NCBI RefSeq assembly: GCF_018408855.1
Contig: NZ_AP024322.1
Span: 2,480,001 to 2,544,000 of the forward strand
DNA length: 64,000 nucleotides
Source: Caballeronia sp. NK8
GTDB lineage: Bacteria > Pseudomonadota > Gammaproteobacteria > Burkholderiales > Burkholderiaceae
Direction of reading: 5' to 3'
Position 1 is the stretch's first letter. Each line of letters starts with the position of its first letter. Below, piece by piece: positions 1 to 8,866 of this stretch. A program made the position numbers and the translations under genes. A model generated the notes under the pieces. The model did not search any database and had not been told where the DNA came from. It worked only from the letters and a program-made list of their open reading frames with translations.

Positions 1-691
1 AAGCGACCCAGTGCTTGAACTGCGGATTCTTCGTGAGCGCGATGTTCGCGGCGTTGAACGCGTTCTCGGTGTCGGTCTTCGCCTGCGGCGCCATGATGAT
101 GTTCGCCTTCGGGAAACCGGCGGCGACGAGCGCGTCGGTTGCGCCGGCGGTGCGGTCATGCGCGGTCGGCAACTGTTCGTAGGTCACGTCGATCGCGCCG
201 ACGTCCTTCATGTCCCAGCCGCGCTTCTTGATCTCGGCCGCGATGCCGTCGCCCACCTGCTTGCCGATGTTGTAGGCCGAGATGCCCATGTGCGGCACGG
301 ACTCGATCGGCTTGCCGGAGCCGTCGACCAGGCGGTCATCGACCGTCATGATCTTGAGCTTGTCGGCCTTCGCCTTGGCGACGATGCCCGGTCCGAGCTT
401 CACGTCCGGCGTGCAGATGATGAAGCCCTGCGCCTTCTGCGCGGCGAGATTGTCGATCGCGCTCATCACCTTTTCACCCGACGGCGCGCCGATCTTCACG
501 AGCGTGAAGCCCTTCTCTTTCGCGGCCATTTCGGCGAACTTCCATTCGTCCTGGAACCACGGCTCTTCGGGCTGCTTCACGAGGAAGCCGATCTTGACCT
601 CGTCCGCGGCCTGCGCGACGGGCGCGGCGATCATGGACGCACTCGTTGCCGTGGCGGCGGCGATCAGCGTGAGGAACAGTCTGCGTTTCAT
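1..691 (-). CDS. araF: Sugar (L-arabinose-type) ABC transporter substrate-binding protein, 3' end beyond the window
   Basis: This periplasmic binding protein would deliver a sugar, probably L-arabinose or a related pentose/galactose, to an ABC importer. About 230 codons are visible and the C-terminus is cut off by the window edge; E. coli AraF is about 330 residues. Residues 1-28 form a signal peptide (MKRR, hydrophobic stretch, cleavage after AQA). The mature protein begins DEVKIGFLVKQPEEPWFQ, the usual start of AraF-type type-1 binding folds, and continues with a GISAYNIGKQVGDG segment. The start is supported by GGGAG about 8 nt upstream. It follows the SDR gene after a 130-bp gap containing a terminator, so it probably opens its own transcription unit with ATPase and permease genes outside the window. 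The exact ligand is inferred. Confidence 0.85.
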   Translation of the reverse strand, partial: MKRRLFLTLIAAATATSASMIAAPVAQAADEVKIGFLVKQPEEPWFQDEWKFAEMAAKEKGFTLVKIGAPSGEKVMSAIDNLAAQKAQGFIICTPDVKLGPGIVAKAKADKLKIMTVDDRLVDGSGKPIESVPHMGISAYNIGKQVGDGIAAEIKKRGWDMKDVGAIDVTYEQLPTAHDRTAGATDALVAAGFPKANIIMAPQAKTDTENAFNAANIALTKNPQFKHWVA

Positions 692-719
692 TTTTTGTCT
701 CCCGACTTTTTCCGATGTC

Positions 720-743
720 GAAAAAAATGCCCGCGCACGGGCG
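720..743 (-). terminator. Intrinsic terminator after the SDR gene
   Basis: On the minus strand a GCCCG/CGGGC stem with a 4-nt loop (729-742) is followed by a run of seven T. It lies about 80 bp past the SDR stop codon and separates the catabolic operon from the ABC transporter genes. Confidence 0.6.
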
Positions 744-821
744 CTACGAAGGTGTGTGGCCGTGTTTTTTATGGTGATGCCGCACCGCGGCCAGTGCGTC
801 ATTCTTTCGGTAGTTCGTGGT

Positions 822-1601
822 TCAGTCGTGGTACAGCGCGGAGCGCCCGCCATCGACGGTGATGCAGCTCGCGTTGATGAACGGCGCCTCGTCGGAGGCG
901 AGAAACACCGCCGTCATCGCGACTTCCTGCGGCTGGCCGATGCGCTTCATCGGCTGAAGATCGAGCGTCGCGGCACGCGCGGCCTTCGGGTCGGCTTGCG
1001 AATCCCACCAGTCCAGCGTCAACTGCGTTTCGATGTAACCCGGCGCGATCGCATTCACGCGCACGTTGTTCGGCGCGTACTCGATGCCGAGCGCGCGTGT
1101 AAGCCCGATCACGCCGTGCTTCGCCACCGGATACGGAAAGCAGCCCGGAATGATCTTGAAAGCGTGCGTCGACGCGATATTCACGATGCTCCCGCTGCCA
1201 CGCGCGACCATGCCCGGCAGCACGGCGCGGCAGCCGTTCCACACGCCGTCGAGATCGACGGCGAAGCAGCGGCGCCAGTCGTCGTCGGTCATCGTGAGCG
1301 GGTCGCAGAACACGTTGATGCCCGCGTTGTTCACGAGCACATCGATCGGACCCAGCGACGCTTCGATCTGCTCGACCGCCTGTTTCACCTGCGCGCTCTG
1401 CGTCACGTCCGTCGGCACCGCGATCACGCGCGCGCCGCTGACTTCCGACGCGATGCGCTCCGCGCTCGCGCGCGCCGTGTCGATGTCGAGTTCGGCGAGC
1501 GCCACCGCTGCGCCCTCGCGCGCGAACGCCAGCGCGATCGCGGCGCCGATGCCGCGTCCCGCGCCCGTGACCATCGTCACTTTGCCGGCGAGGCGGTTCA
1601 T
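822..1601 (-). CDS. Short-chain dehydrogenase/reductase of the sugar catabolic operon
   Basis: A 259-residue classical SDR. The cofactor motif TGAGRGIG lies at residues 12-19, NNAG at 91-94, the catalytic Ser at about 144 and Tyr157-xxx-Lys161 as the active-site pair. It probably oxidises a sugar or sugar acid with NAD(P)+. Its neighbours make 2-keto-3-deoxy-galactonate metabolism, so a galactose or arabinose 1-dehydrogenase or a related aldose dehydrogenase is plausible, but the substrate cannot be read from the sequence. The ATG overlaps the stop of the upstream aldolase gene by 4 bp (ATGA), indicating translational coupling. Last gene of the operon. Confidence 0.85.
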   Translation of the reverse strand: MNRLAGKVTMVTGAGRGIGAAIALAFAREGAAVALAELDIDTARASAERIASEVSGARVIAVPTDVTQSAQVKQAVEQIEASLGPIDVLVNNAGINVFCDPLTMTDDDWRRCFAVDLDGVWNGCRAVLPGMVARGSGSIVNIASTHAFKIIPGCFPYPVAKHGVIGLTRALGIEYAPNNVRVNAIAPGYIETQLTLDWWDSQADPKAARAATLDLQPMKRIGQPQEVAMTAVFLASDEAPFINASCITVDGGRSALYHD

Positions 1602-2275
1602 CTCGTTTCGCCTCGCGCTTTCGCGAGCCCGTCGATGAAGGCCTTCGCGTGCTGCGCGGTCACGTCCGCGCCCTGGCCCGGCTTGTACAGCGCCGAGCCG
1701 AGGCCGAAGCCGTTCGCGCCCGCGCTCAGAAACGGCCCCATGTTGTCCGGCGAGATTCCGCCGACCGGCACGAGCGGCACCTCGTTCGCGATCACCGCGC
1801 GCCAGGCCTTCGTCACCGTCGGGCCGAGCTGTTCGGCGGGGAACATCTTCAGCACGTCCGCGCCTGCTTTGAGCGCGAGAAACGCCTCGTTCGGCGTCGC
1901 GACGCCCGGCGCGCACGCGAGGCCTTGCGCCTTGGCGGCGCGTACGACATCGGCGTCGCTGTGCGGCATCACAATGAGTTCGCCGCCCGCTGCCTTCACG
2001 CTGTCGACATAACTCGGATGCAGCACCGTTCCCGCGCCGACGATCGCATCGGCGGGCAGCGTCTGACGGATCGCCGCGATGCTGTCGAACGGCTGCGGCG
2101 AATTGAGCGGCACCTCGACGATGCGAAAGCCCGCTTCGTACAGCGCGCGGCCATGTTCGGCGGCTTCGGCCGGCGTGACGCCGCGCAGGATCGCGATCAA
2201 CGGACACGCGGCGAACGCCTTCGCGAGACCGGCGTGCATGCCGTACGGCGCGGGCAGATTGATGGGAGGCTGCAT
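1598..2275 (-). CDS. dgoA: 2-dehydro-3-deoxy-6-phosphogalactonate aldolase
   Basis: This 225-residue class I aldolase of the KDPG/KDPGal family cleaves 2-keto-3-deoxy-6-phosphogalactonate to pyruvate and glyceraldehyde 3-phosphate (De Ley-Doudoroff pathway). Visible family features are ILRG at 29-32, the catalytic Glu54 in VEVPLNSP, VGAGTV at 79-84, the Schiff-base Lys143 in VLKMFPAEQ, PGVATP at 123-128 and a VGGI phosphate loop at 171-174. The gene sits directly after the KDGal kinase, which makes its substrate, so a KDPGal rather than KDPG specificity is the better inference. It overlaps the following SDR gene by 4 bp. Confidence 0.92.
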   Translation of the reverse strand: MQPPINLPAPYGMHAGLAKAFAACPLIAILRGVTPAEAAEHGRALYEAGFRIVEVPLNSPQPFDSIAAIRQTLPADAIVGAGTVLHPSYVDSVKAAGGELIVMPHSDADVVRAAKAQGLACAPGVATPNEAFLALKAGADVLKMFPAEQLGPTVTKAWRAVIANEVPLVPVGGISPDNMGPFLSAGANGFGLGSALYKPGQGADVTAQHAKAFIDGLAKARGETR

Positions 2276-2290
2276 CGTTTTCGCTCCTTC

Positions 2291-3253
2291 TCAGGCCGCG
2301 CGCGCGGGCGCGGCAACCAGCCCGGCAAGGGCTGCGATACGGTAAAGGCCGTGTTCGGTGGCGTGCGCGACCGTCGTGGCATCGTGGCAACCGAAGCGCG
2401 CGAGCGCGGTGCGATAGCGGTCGCAGAGCGCGTCGTTGCCGATCAGCCGCAGCGTGCGGCCCGCGAGCGACGCCTGCTGGCGCGCGAGCACTTCGTTCAG
2501 GCCGCGCAATTCGTGACCGATCAGGAGGCCCGACAGATAGTCCGGCTGCTGCTCCGCCGTAAGCTGGCCGGTAAGGCCGAGGGTGCGCGTGCTGAAGATC
2601 GTCGCGAGCACGCCGGGATGACCGGCATCGCGCGCGGTATCGACGCCGCGTAGAAATACCAGTTCATCGTGCGTCGGGCTCGGATGCATCGTGCGGCCGA
2701 GGATCGTGTGATCGCGCAGCGCGCCGAAGGTCTCGCCGGTCATGAAGGTGTAGAAGCGCTCGATGCGCTCATCGTTCACGAACACCCATTTCGCGTGCGT
2801 GCCCGGCAAGCCAATCAGCGCGCCGCCCGCCGCGCCCGACGCAGGGTCGCTGGCGAGCGCGCCGAAGATCTGCGTTTCCTCGCCGCGCATCACGTTCGGC
2901 AACGCGCCCGGCTCCAGCACGCCCGGCACGACATGCACCGTGACGCCGCGCGCCGTCTTCACCTTGACGATGCCCGCGACGAGCGCATCCGCGCCCGCCG
3001 GCGTTTCGACGTACGGCGCTTCCACCCAGCCCTGCGCGCTGCCGACCATGCCCGCCGCGATGACGGGAACCCGGGCAGCATCGAGCCACGCGCCGCAGGT
3101 TTCCTCGAACGCCTGATCGAAGCCGCCTGCGGGCAGGTTCATGATGCCCGCCGGCGATGCGCGCGTATCGAGCGCGACGCCGTCGGCGCCGAGCAGATAG
3201 GCGCGCAGGGACGTCGTGCCCCAGTCGAGCGCGATCAGTGCCGCCGCGCTCAT
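2291..3253 (-). CDS. dgoK: 2-dehydro-3-deoxygalactonokinase
   Basis: This 320-residue sugar-acid kinase of the DgoK family phosphorylates 2-keto-3-deoxygalactonate to the 6-phospho form used by the adjacent aldolase. It begins with the phosphate-binding segment ALIALDWGTTSLRAYLL (DWGTT at 10-14), typical of the actin-like ATPase fold. A LPGTHAKW segment lies mid-protein. Length matches the family. The start overlaps the end of the IclR regulator gene by 4 bp and only 15 bp separate it from dgoA, so regulator, kinase, aldolase and dehydrogenase form one translationally coupled unit. Confidence 0.92.
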   Translation of the reverse strand: MSAAALIALDWGTTSLRAYLLGADGVALDTRASPAGIMNLPAGGFDQAFEETCGAWLDAARVPVIAAGMVGSAQGWVEAPYVETPAGADALVAGIVKVKTARGVTVHVVPGVLEPGALPNVMRGEETQIFGALASDPASGAAGGALIGLPGTHAKWVFVNDERIERFYTFMTGETFGALRDHTILGRTMHPSPTHDELVFLRGVDTARDAGHPGVLATIFSTRTLGLTGQLTAEQQPDYLSGLLIGHELRGLNEVLARQQASLAGRTLRLIGNDALCDRYRTALARFGCHDATTVAHATEHGLYRIAALAGLVAAPARAA

Positions 3254-4194
3254 CGCTTGATCCTGCGCGCGGACTGCGGCGCGCGCCAGCCGAGTTCCTC
3301 GGAGATCGCGCGCGCCTCGCGCTGCAAGACCGGAATCAGTTCTTCCATGCGCTCGTGCGGCATATAGGGAATCGTGCTTGCCACCGACAACGCCGCGACG
3401 ATCGCGCCCGACGCGTCGCGCACGGGCGCGGCGACGCAGCGGATCGACGCTTCGTTCTCTTCGAGATCGAAGGTGAAACCGCCTTGCGAATAGCGCGTCA
3501 TGCGCTGCAGGAAGGTGTCGAAGTCGGGGCGGTTATCGGGCTTGAAGCTCGTCTTCGCGAGCGCGCGATGCGACGCGTCGAGCAGCCTCTTCCACGCGTT
3601 CGCTTCGAGGTCGAGCATCATTGCCTTGCCGATGCCCGTCGACGCGAGCGGCATGCGGTGCCCGACGCGCGAGCGCATCTCGAGGCCGCGCGTGCCGGGA
3701 ATCTTGTCGATGTAGAGCACGTCGTCGCCGTCGCGCACGCCGAGGTGGATGGTGTCGTGCGTGTGATCGGCGAGCGCCTGCAAGTGCGGGCGCGCGACCG
3801 TCGTGAGCGGCATCTGTTCCAGCGCGATCGTGCCCAGTTCGATGAGCTTCGGTCCGAGCAGATAGCCGCCCTGCACTTGGCGCAGATAGCGCGCCTGCAC
3901 GAGCGAGCTGACGAGCCGGTGCGTGGTGCTGCGCGTCGTGCCGAGCGCCGCGCCGAACGAGCGCAGATCGCGCGCGCCGTTGGCGGCGGCTTCGAGAATC
4001 GCGAGGCCGCGCAGCAGCGTCTGCGTGCCGGCCTGTTGCGGCGTGATGTCGACGAGTGCGCTCGGCAGTGCGATCGCGTCGGGATCGGGCAGATGTTTCG
4101 TTGCGCTCGCGCCGCTCGGCTTCGCGCGCGGGCCGCTGGTATGCGCGGCTTGCGCTTCGGCGGCGTCGGTTTCCGGATTCTGAAATTGGGTCAT
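3250..4194 (-). CDS. IclR-family transcriptional regulator of the galactonate-type operon
   Basis: A 314-residue DNA-binding regulator. After an unusually long, low-complexity N-terminal extension of about 55 residues comes the IclR winged helix-turn-helix (about 62-115; LRGLAILEAA, then SFGAALGTTRSTTHRLV). The C-terminal effector domain follows (GPKLIELG to the end), containing the typical GIGKAMML and GGFTFDLEENE segments. It is the first gene of the operon it presumably controls and probably responds to a sugar acid such as 2-keto-3-deoxygalactonate. The start has a GAGGAC ribosome binding site about 9 nt upstream. Ligand and operator are not determined. Confidence 0.88.
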   Translation of the reverse strand: MTQFQNPETDAAEAQAAHTSGPRAKPSGASATKHLPDPDAIALPSALVDITPQQAGTQTLLRGLAILEAAANGARDLRSFGAALGTTRSTTHRLVSSLVQARYLRQVQGGYLLGPKLIELGTIALEQMPLTTVARPHLQALADHTHDTIHLGVRDGDDVLYIDKIPGTRGLEMRSRVGHRMPLASTGIGKAMMLDLEANAWKRLLDASHRALAKTSFKPDNRPDFDTFLQRMTRYSQGGFTFDLEENEASIRCVAAPVRDASGAIVAALSVASTIPYMPHERMEELIPVLQREARAISEELGWRAPQSARRIKR

Positions 4195-4391
4195 GGCGCG
4201 CGTCCTCGTCGATCAGCGCGTGGATCGCGATGCGCGGCGGATGGCGCGCAAAGTCGAATCAGCGTGCGGATCGTGCGATGAGGCCCGCGAGCGCGGGCAG
4301 GCGATCGAGTGCATGACGTGTCTCCGTTGTTCTGGTCGTGCGAGCCGGTTTCTCCCGGTCTTTGCACGCATGTGCCGTTTGGCTTGGTCGG

Positions 4392-4421
4392 ATTGTAGTT
4401 CCGCCTCTCCGAATAATTCAA
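4392..4421 (-). promoter_or_regulatory. Candidate sigma-70 promoter of the iclR-dgoK-dgoA-SDR operon
   Basis: On the minus strand a TTGAAT -35 (4416-4421) and TACAAT -10 (4392-4397) are separated by 18 bp. They lie about 195 bp upstream of the iclR start in the only sizeable gap ahead of the operon. No clear operator palindrome was recognised. Confidence 0.5.
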
Positions 4422-4480
4422 TATGTGATCGCACTGCTCAGATGTTGGGAGGAAACCTGACTATCGACAGCCTTCTGAAA

Positions 4481-4509
4481 ACAAAAAAGCCCTGATAAAT
4501 CAGGGCTTT
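4481..4509 (-). terminator. Intrinsic terminator after mtgA
   Basis: A perfect 11-bp stem AAAGCCCTGAT/ATCAGGGCTTT with a 2-nt loop (4486-4509) continues into a T-run on the minus strand, 28 bp past the mtgA stop. It ends the mpl-yqiA-rnb-aroE-mtgA gene run. Confidence 0.85.
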
Positions 4510-4537
4510 ACATTGTTTAGTTTGGCAAAGCTAAATT

Positions 4538-5299
4538 TCACTGCGGTAACTCCGCCGCCCCCATCCGCCGCGCGATGACGCCGGCCCGCTGCGACAGATA
4601 CGGCGCATTGCGATGGTCGTCGAAATACTTGGGACGCGGCAGCATCACGGCGAGCCGCGCGCTCTGCCAAGCGGTGAGTTTCGCCGCCGACGTCTTGTAG
4701 TAATGCTGCGCCGCAGCTTCGGCGCCGTACACGCCGTTGCCCCATTCGACGGAATTCAGATAGATCTCGAAGATGCGTTCCTTGGTCCACCAGAATTCGA
4801 GCATCCAGGTGATGACCAGCTCCTGCGCCTTGCGCACATAGCTCTTCTCACGCGAGAGGAACAGATTGCGCGCGAGCTGCTGCGAAATGGTCGAACCGCC
4901 CGCGACGATCTTCCCGCGCGATTTATTCTTCTCCCACGCCTGCAGGATGGCGTCGGTTTCGTAGCCGTTGTTGTTGACGAAGTTGGCGTCTTCAGACGCG
5001 ATGATCGCGCGCTTCAGGTTGCGCGAAATCTGGTCGTACGGTACCCAGGTGCGTTGCAACGCAATGTCCGGATGCGTCTTCGCCAGCGTCCACGCGTCGG
5101 CGCGCATGAACGCGGTCGGTCCGGGATTCACTACCGTCCAGATGCCGATCTGCGCGAAAAAGTAGAGCTGCGTCGCGATGAACGCGATGCCGAGCACCGA
5201 GACGCCATAAACGATCCAGCGCGCCGGACCGAGCCGCACCGCGCGTCGCACGCGCGGCGTGCCGGTGGGCGTGCGGCTGCCGAGCGGCGCGGTCGTCAT
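4538..5299 (-). CDS. mtgA: Monofunctional biosynthetic peptidoglycan transglycosylase
   Basis: A 253-residue GT51 glycosyltransferase that polymerises lipid II into glycan strands at the cytoplasmic membrane. One N-terminal membrane anchor lies at about 27-50. The GT51 motifs follow in order: ASEDANF with catalytic Glu103 (101-107), [14 protein letters not shown] (134-147), RKxxE (156-160) and EIYLN (178-182). No transpeptidase domain follows, so it is the monofunctional class. The ATG shares one base with the aroE stop codon, so the pair is translationally coupled. This start was preferred because the membrane anchor follows directly. Confidence 0.95.
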   Translation of the reverse strand: MTTAPLGSRTPTGTPRVRRAVRLGPARWIVYGVSVLGIAFIATQLYFFAQIGIWTVVNPGPTAFMRADAWTLAKTHPDIALQRTWVPYDQISRNLKRAIIASEDANFVNNNGYETDAILQAWEKNKSRGKIVAGGSTISQQLARNLFLSREKSYVRKAQELVITWMLEFWWTKERIFEIYLNSVEWGNGVYGAEAAAQHYYKTSAAKLTAWQSARLAVMLPRPKYFDDHRNAPYLSQRAGVIARRMGAAELPQ

Positions 5300-6141
5300 C
5301 AGGCTTTGGCTGCGAGCGCCTGGCGCAATTCGCGCAGCACCGCGCCACCGTCCGGGCGCACGCCGCGCCAGATGAAGAACGATTCGGCGGCCTGCTCGAC
5401 CAGCATGCCGAGGCCGTCCGACGCGCGCGCGCCGAGTTTCGACGCGTGCTGCATGAAAACGGTCGGCTGCGCGCCGTACATCATGTCGTAGGCGAGCGTG
5501 CCCGCGCCGAACGCGCTGTCGTCGCAATCGGGCAAGGCGGCGTCGAGGCTGCCCGCGGTCGCGTTGACGACCACGTCGTAGCGGCCCGCTTCGGCGCTGT
5601 CCGCGCCGCCGCCCGAAAAGCGCACGCCGCATTCGGCCGCGTTGCCGGCGAACTGCTCGACGAGTTGCTGCGCCTTCGCCGCCGTGCGATTGACGATGGT
5701 GAGCGCCGCAGGCGCGCGATCGAAGATCGGCAACACGACGCCGCGCGCCGCCCCGCCCGCGCCCAGTAGCAGGATGCGCGCGCCTTTCAGGCTCACGCCG
5801 AGATTCACTTCGATGTCGCGCACGAGCCCGACGCCGTCGGTGTTGTCGCCGCGCACGCCATCGGGACCGAAGGCCAGCGTGTTCACCGCGCCCGCCGCCG
5901 CCGCCCGCGGCGACAGTGAATCCGCGAGTGCGTGCGCTTCGAGCTTGAACGGCACCGTGACGTTCATGCCGCGTCCGCCCGACGCGATGAATTGCTTCAC
6001 CTCACGCTCGAAACCGCCGAGCGGCCCGAGAATGCGCCCGTATTCGATGGGCTCGCCGGTCTGCGCGGCGAACTTCGCGTGAATCCACGGCGATTTGCTG
6101 TGCTCGATCGGATTGCCGATCACCGCGTACCGGTCTTTCAT
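5299..6141 (-). CDS. aroE: Shikimate dehydrogenase
   Basis: This 280-residue enzyme reduces 3-dehydroshikimate to shikimate with NADPH in the aromatic amino-acid pathway. The substrate-binding SKSP is at 15-18, NVTVPFK with catalytic Lys66 at 60-66, GDNTDG with Asp102 at 98-103, and the nucleotide loop GAGGAA at 127-132. Length is normal for AroE. The start overlaps the end of the RNase II-type gene by 4 bp, and the stop overlaps the mtgA start by 1 bp. Confidence 0.95.
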   Translation of the reverse strand: MKDRYAVIGNPIEHSKSPWIHAKFAAQTGEPIEYGRILGPLGGFEREVKQFIASGGRGMNVTVPFKLEAHALADSLSPRAAAAGAVNTLAFGPDGVRGDNTDGVGLVRDIEVNLGVSLKGARILLLGAGGAARGVVLPIFDRAPAALTIVNRTAAKAQQLVEQFAGNAAECGVRFSGGGADSAEAGRYDVVVNATAGSLDAALPDCDDSAFGAGTLAYDMMYGAQPTVFMQHASKLGARASDGLGMLVEQAAESFFIWRGVRPDGGAVLRELRQALAAKA

Positions 6142-8192
6142 GGCGTCGGTTCCTGCGCGTTGTCCGGCGTTTCCGGTTGTGGCTGCTCCGCCGGCGCTTC
6201 CGCCTGCGCTTCGGCTTCGCTTTCGGCGGAAAGATCGGTCGTCTCGATGATCTCTTCTTCCGCCTCTTCTTCCTCGACCGGCGCGCTCGCGGCGGGCGCA
6301 TCGATGACGTGCAGCAGACGGCACGACGCTTCGACGGTCAGCTCATCGATCGATACGACTTCCAGCATCACGCGCGTGCCGCGCGCATGCACGCCGAGAC
6401 CCGGCACGTGCAGAATCAGCGGAATTTCTTCGAGCCGGACGAGATCGTCCTTGATGACCGACGCCGGAACGTGTTTCCTGTTCTCCTGCTTCAGCCAGCG
6501 CAGGCACCAGAAATACTCCATGCGGCGCTGGTGATCGGCATACGCAGTGTAGGTATCGTCGAAGCCCTGCACGACGGCGAAAAGGTCCGCGTCCTTCGGC
6601 TTGAACGGCGCGGCGAGCTTCGCCGTCACGCCGTGCTGCACGCACGCGATCAGTTGCCATTGATTGACGAGATCAACGTAACGGCGCAGCGGCGACGTGC
6701 TCCACGCGTATTGCGCGACACCCAGACCTTCGTGCGGCGCGGGCGTCGTCTGCATGCGCGTGCGCTTCGGGCCCGGCCCGCCGAAACCGCGCTGCGAGCG
6801 ATAGATGCCCGGCACGCCGTGATCGTTCAGGAACGCGCCCCACGACGAATTCGCGAGAATCGCCAGCTCCGCGACGATCAGATCGAGCGGCGAGCCGCGA
6901 CGGCGCGGCGTGATCGTGATGTGCTCGCCCTCGACATAGAAGTTGAAGTCGTTGTTGCGCTGCACTTCGCGCTTGAGGCCATAGGTGGCGCGCGCCTGCT
7001 GCCGCTTCTCGAAGAGCGCCTGCGCGAGCGGCCACAGCACCGCGATGTCCGCCTTGTGCGGATAGTCGCCCGTGCCCGCCGCGAGGCTTTCCTCGGTGAC
7101 GAACTCGTCGAGATGGTTGTGGCGCAGATTGCTCTTCACGAACACGCGCTCGGCGCGCGTTTCCGTCGCGACGATATCCTGCGTCTCGCGATTCACGATG
7201 ATGTACAGCGACAGCGCCGGGCGCAGTCCGCCTTCGCCGAGCGTGAACACATCGACGACGTTGTCGGGCAGCATCGTGATCTTGTCGCCGGGCATGTAGA
7301 CGGTCGACAGACGCCCGCGCGCGATTGCGTCGATCGCGTCGCCGCGTGTGATGCCGAGCGCCGGCGCCGCGATGTGGATGCCCACGCGCACGCGGCCATC
7401 GGAAAGATGCTCGACGGAAAACGCGTCGTCGATTTCTGTCGTGGTGACGTCGTCGATGGAGAAGGCTTCGACATGCGCTTCGGGCAGATCCTCGGGCAGC
7501 GGCCCCGGCTGCACCGACGGAAAGCCGATGCCGTGCGGAAAATGCTCCGACAGAAAGCGCGCTTCGTGCAGCGCGCGCGGCGATGCGATACCGCCGCACT
7601 CCAGCATCAGACGCGCCTGCGAGATGCCGCGCGCGGCCGCCGCCGCTTCGAGCGCCTTGTACTCGATGGAGTTCTTGTCCGGTTTGGTGAGCAGGCCGAG
7701 CGCCTTGTCCTTCAGCGCATCGGGCAGTTTGCCCGCCTTCAGTTCCTCTTCGTAGCCCTGCTGCACGAGCGCCTGCTGACGCTTGCGCTCCAGCCCGGCC
7801 AGCGCCATCTGCAACTGTTCCTGCGGCGCGCGCTGATACTGGCCGCGTCCCTTGCGCCGGAAATATACCGGCGCGCCGTGCATGCGCAGGACGAGCGCCG
7901 CGCGTTCGGCGGGACCGAACTTGTCGCCGAAATAGTCCGCGCCGAGCGCCGCGAACGGGAATTCGTCTTCGGGCGCGCACTCCCACAGAAAGTCGAGATC
8001 GATGTCCTGCGCGATGGCGTCGGCTTCCTGCATCAGATCGCCGGCGGCGGGTTTGTCGAATTCGATCAGCACGTCTTTGGCGCGCACCTTCGCGCGCCGC
8101 CCGCCCGGCAACTCGACCTGGAACGCGTCGCCCTGTTTGGACAGCACCGATCCGGCCTTGAAACTACCCGATTCCTCGAAGAAAACGTTCAC
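6138..8192 (-). CDS. RNase II/R-family 3'-5' exoribonuclease
   Basis: A 684-residue RNB-domain protein. The central RNB domain starts near residue 240 with the metal-binding signature SIDDVTTTEIDDAFS (245-259) and a GIHIAAP strand. The C-terminal part contains ARATYGL and a YAWSTSPLRRYVDLVNQW segment, the conserved RNB arginine/aspartate region. The N-terminal 70 residues look like a small beta-barrel. The last 50 or so residues are an Ala/Glu/Pro-rich acidic tail not seen in E. coli RNase II. It should degrade single-stranded RNA processively. No clear S1 domain remains before the tail, so I do not call it rnr. It overlaps aroE by 4 bp. Confidence 0.85.
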   Translation of the reverse strand: MNVFFEESGSFKAGSVLSKQGDAFQVELPGGRRAKVRAKDVLIEFDKPAAGDLMQEADAIAQDIDLDFLWECAPEDEFPFAALGADYFGDKFGPAERAALVLRMHGAPVYFRRKGRGQYQRAPQEQLQMALAGLERKRQQALVQQGYEEELKAGKLPDALKDKALGLLTKPDKNSIEYKALEAAAAARGISQARLMLECGGIASPRALHEARFLSEHFPHGIGFPSVQPGPLPEDLPEAHVEAFSIDDVTTTEIDDAFSVEHLSDGRVRVGIHIAAPALGITRGDAIDAIARGRLSTVYMPGDKITMLPDNVVDVFTLGEGGLRPALSLYIIVNRETQDIVATETRAERVFVKSNLRHNHLDEFVTEESLAAGTGDYPHKADIAVLWPLAQALFEKRQQARATYGLKREVQRNNDFNFYVEGEHITITPRRRGSPLDLIVAELAILANSSWGAFLNDHGVPGIYRSQRGFGGPGPKRTRMQTTPAPHEGLGVAQYAWSTSPLRRYVDLVNQWQLIACVQHGVTAKLAAPFKPKDADLFAVVQGFDDTYTAYADHQRRMEYFWCLRWLKQENRKHVPASVIKDDLVRLEEIPLILHVPGLGVHARGTRVMLEVVSIDELTVEASCRLLHVIDAPAASAPVEEEEAEEEIIETTDLSAESEAEAQAEAPAEQPQPETPDNAQEPTP

Positions 8193-8269
8193 TCAATACT
8201 CTCGTAATACGGTGGACCGGGCCGCGCTCGTGCGGCAGGCGCGCCGGTGGTTGAATGGGTTGGCCCGCG

Positions 8270-8866
8270 TCACGCGGCGGCCGGCGCAACGAGCGGCGGC
8301 GCCTGATCGCAGAACGCGAGGACTTCGGCGAGATGCGCCGGGAAGTCGCTGATCGCGTGATCGCCGCCCTGAATCAGCGTGGTGCGCGCGCCGGGATAGT
8401 GGTCGAGCATCGTGCGGTAATCGAGCACTTCGTCGCCGGTGGCCGCGATCAGATAGTAGCGCTCGGGCCGGGTGATCGAGGCGACGGAAAGCGCGCGCAA
8501 CTCGTCGAGGTGGCGCGGCAAGACCGTGATGCTGCCGTCGCCGTGCCACAGCGGCTGTTCGCCGAGAAAATGGCTCAGATCGCGCTGCGGCACGACCGCG
8601 GGATTGAGCAGCACGGCGCGCCAGCCGTGCTTTTCGGCGAGATAGGTCGCGTAGTAGCCGCCCAGTGAACTGCCGACGACGGTCACATCGGCCGGGCTCT
8701 CGGCCGCCGTGAGCGATTCCGCCAGCGCGACGGCGTCGAACGGCGACACCGGCAGCGTCGGGCACTGCCATTCGCCGAGCCGCCCGAGTTCCGCGAGACG
8801 CGCGCGCATCACGCGCGCCTTGAACGATTGGGGAGACGAGCGAAAGCCGTGCAGATAGAGAATCAC
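8270..8866 (-). CDS. YqiA/YcfP-type alpha/beta-hydrolase (probable esterase)
   Basis: This 198-residue protein has the short alpha/beta-hydrolase fold of the YqiA family. MILYLHGFRSS opens the first strand, and GSSLG at 65-69 is the nucleophile elbow with Ser67. GDEVLDY carries a likely catalytic Asp and GGDHAISDF the catalytic His. The natural substrate is unknown; E. coli YqiA has general esterase activity. The ATG overlaps the mpl stop by 4 bp, so it is co-expressed with the peptidoglycan-recycling ligase. Confidence 0.82.
   Translation of the reverse strand: MILYLHGFRSSPQSFKARVMRARLAELGRLGEWQCPTLPVSPFDAVALAESLTAAESPADVTVVGSSLGGYYATYLAEKHGWRAVLLNPAVVPQRDLSHFLGEQPLWHGDGSITVLPRHLDELRALSVASITRPERYYLIAATGDEVLDYRTMLDHYPGARTTLIQGGDHAISDFPAHLAEVLAFCDQAPPLVAPAAA

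Larger units (their letters stand above)
4195..4537. other. Intergenic region between iclR and mtgA
   Basis: This 343-bp gap has no convincing gene. It holds the candidate iclR promoter (4392-4421) and the mtgA terminator (4486-4509). Short open frames here lack ribosome binding sites and family resemblance. Confidence 0.6.

Noticed and set aside
282..2012. A plus-strand frame of 576 codons across the ABC binding protein, SDR and aldolase genes
   Set aside because: It crosses three recognisable minus-strand genes and shows the Arg-rich composition of antisense frames at high GC.
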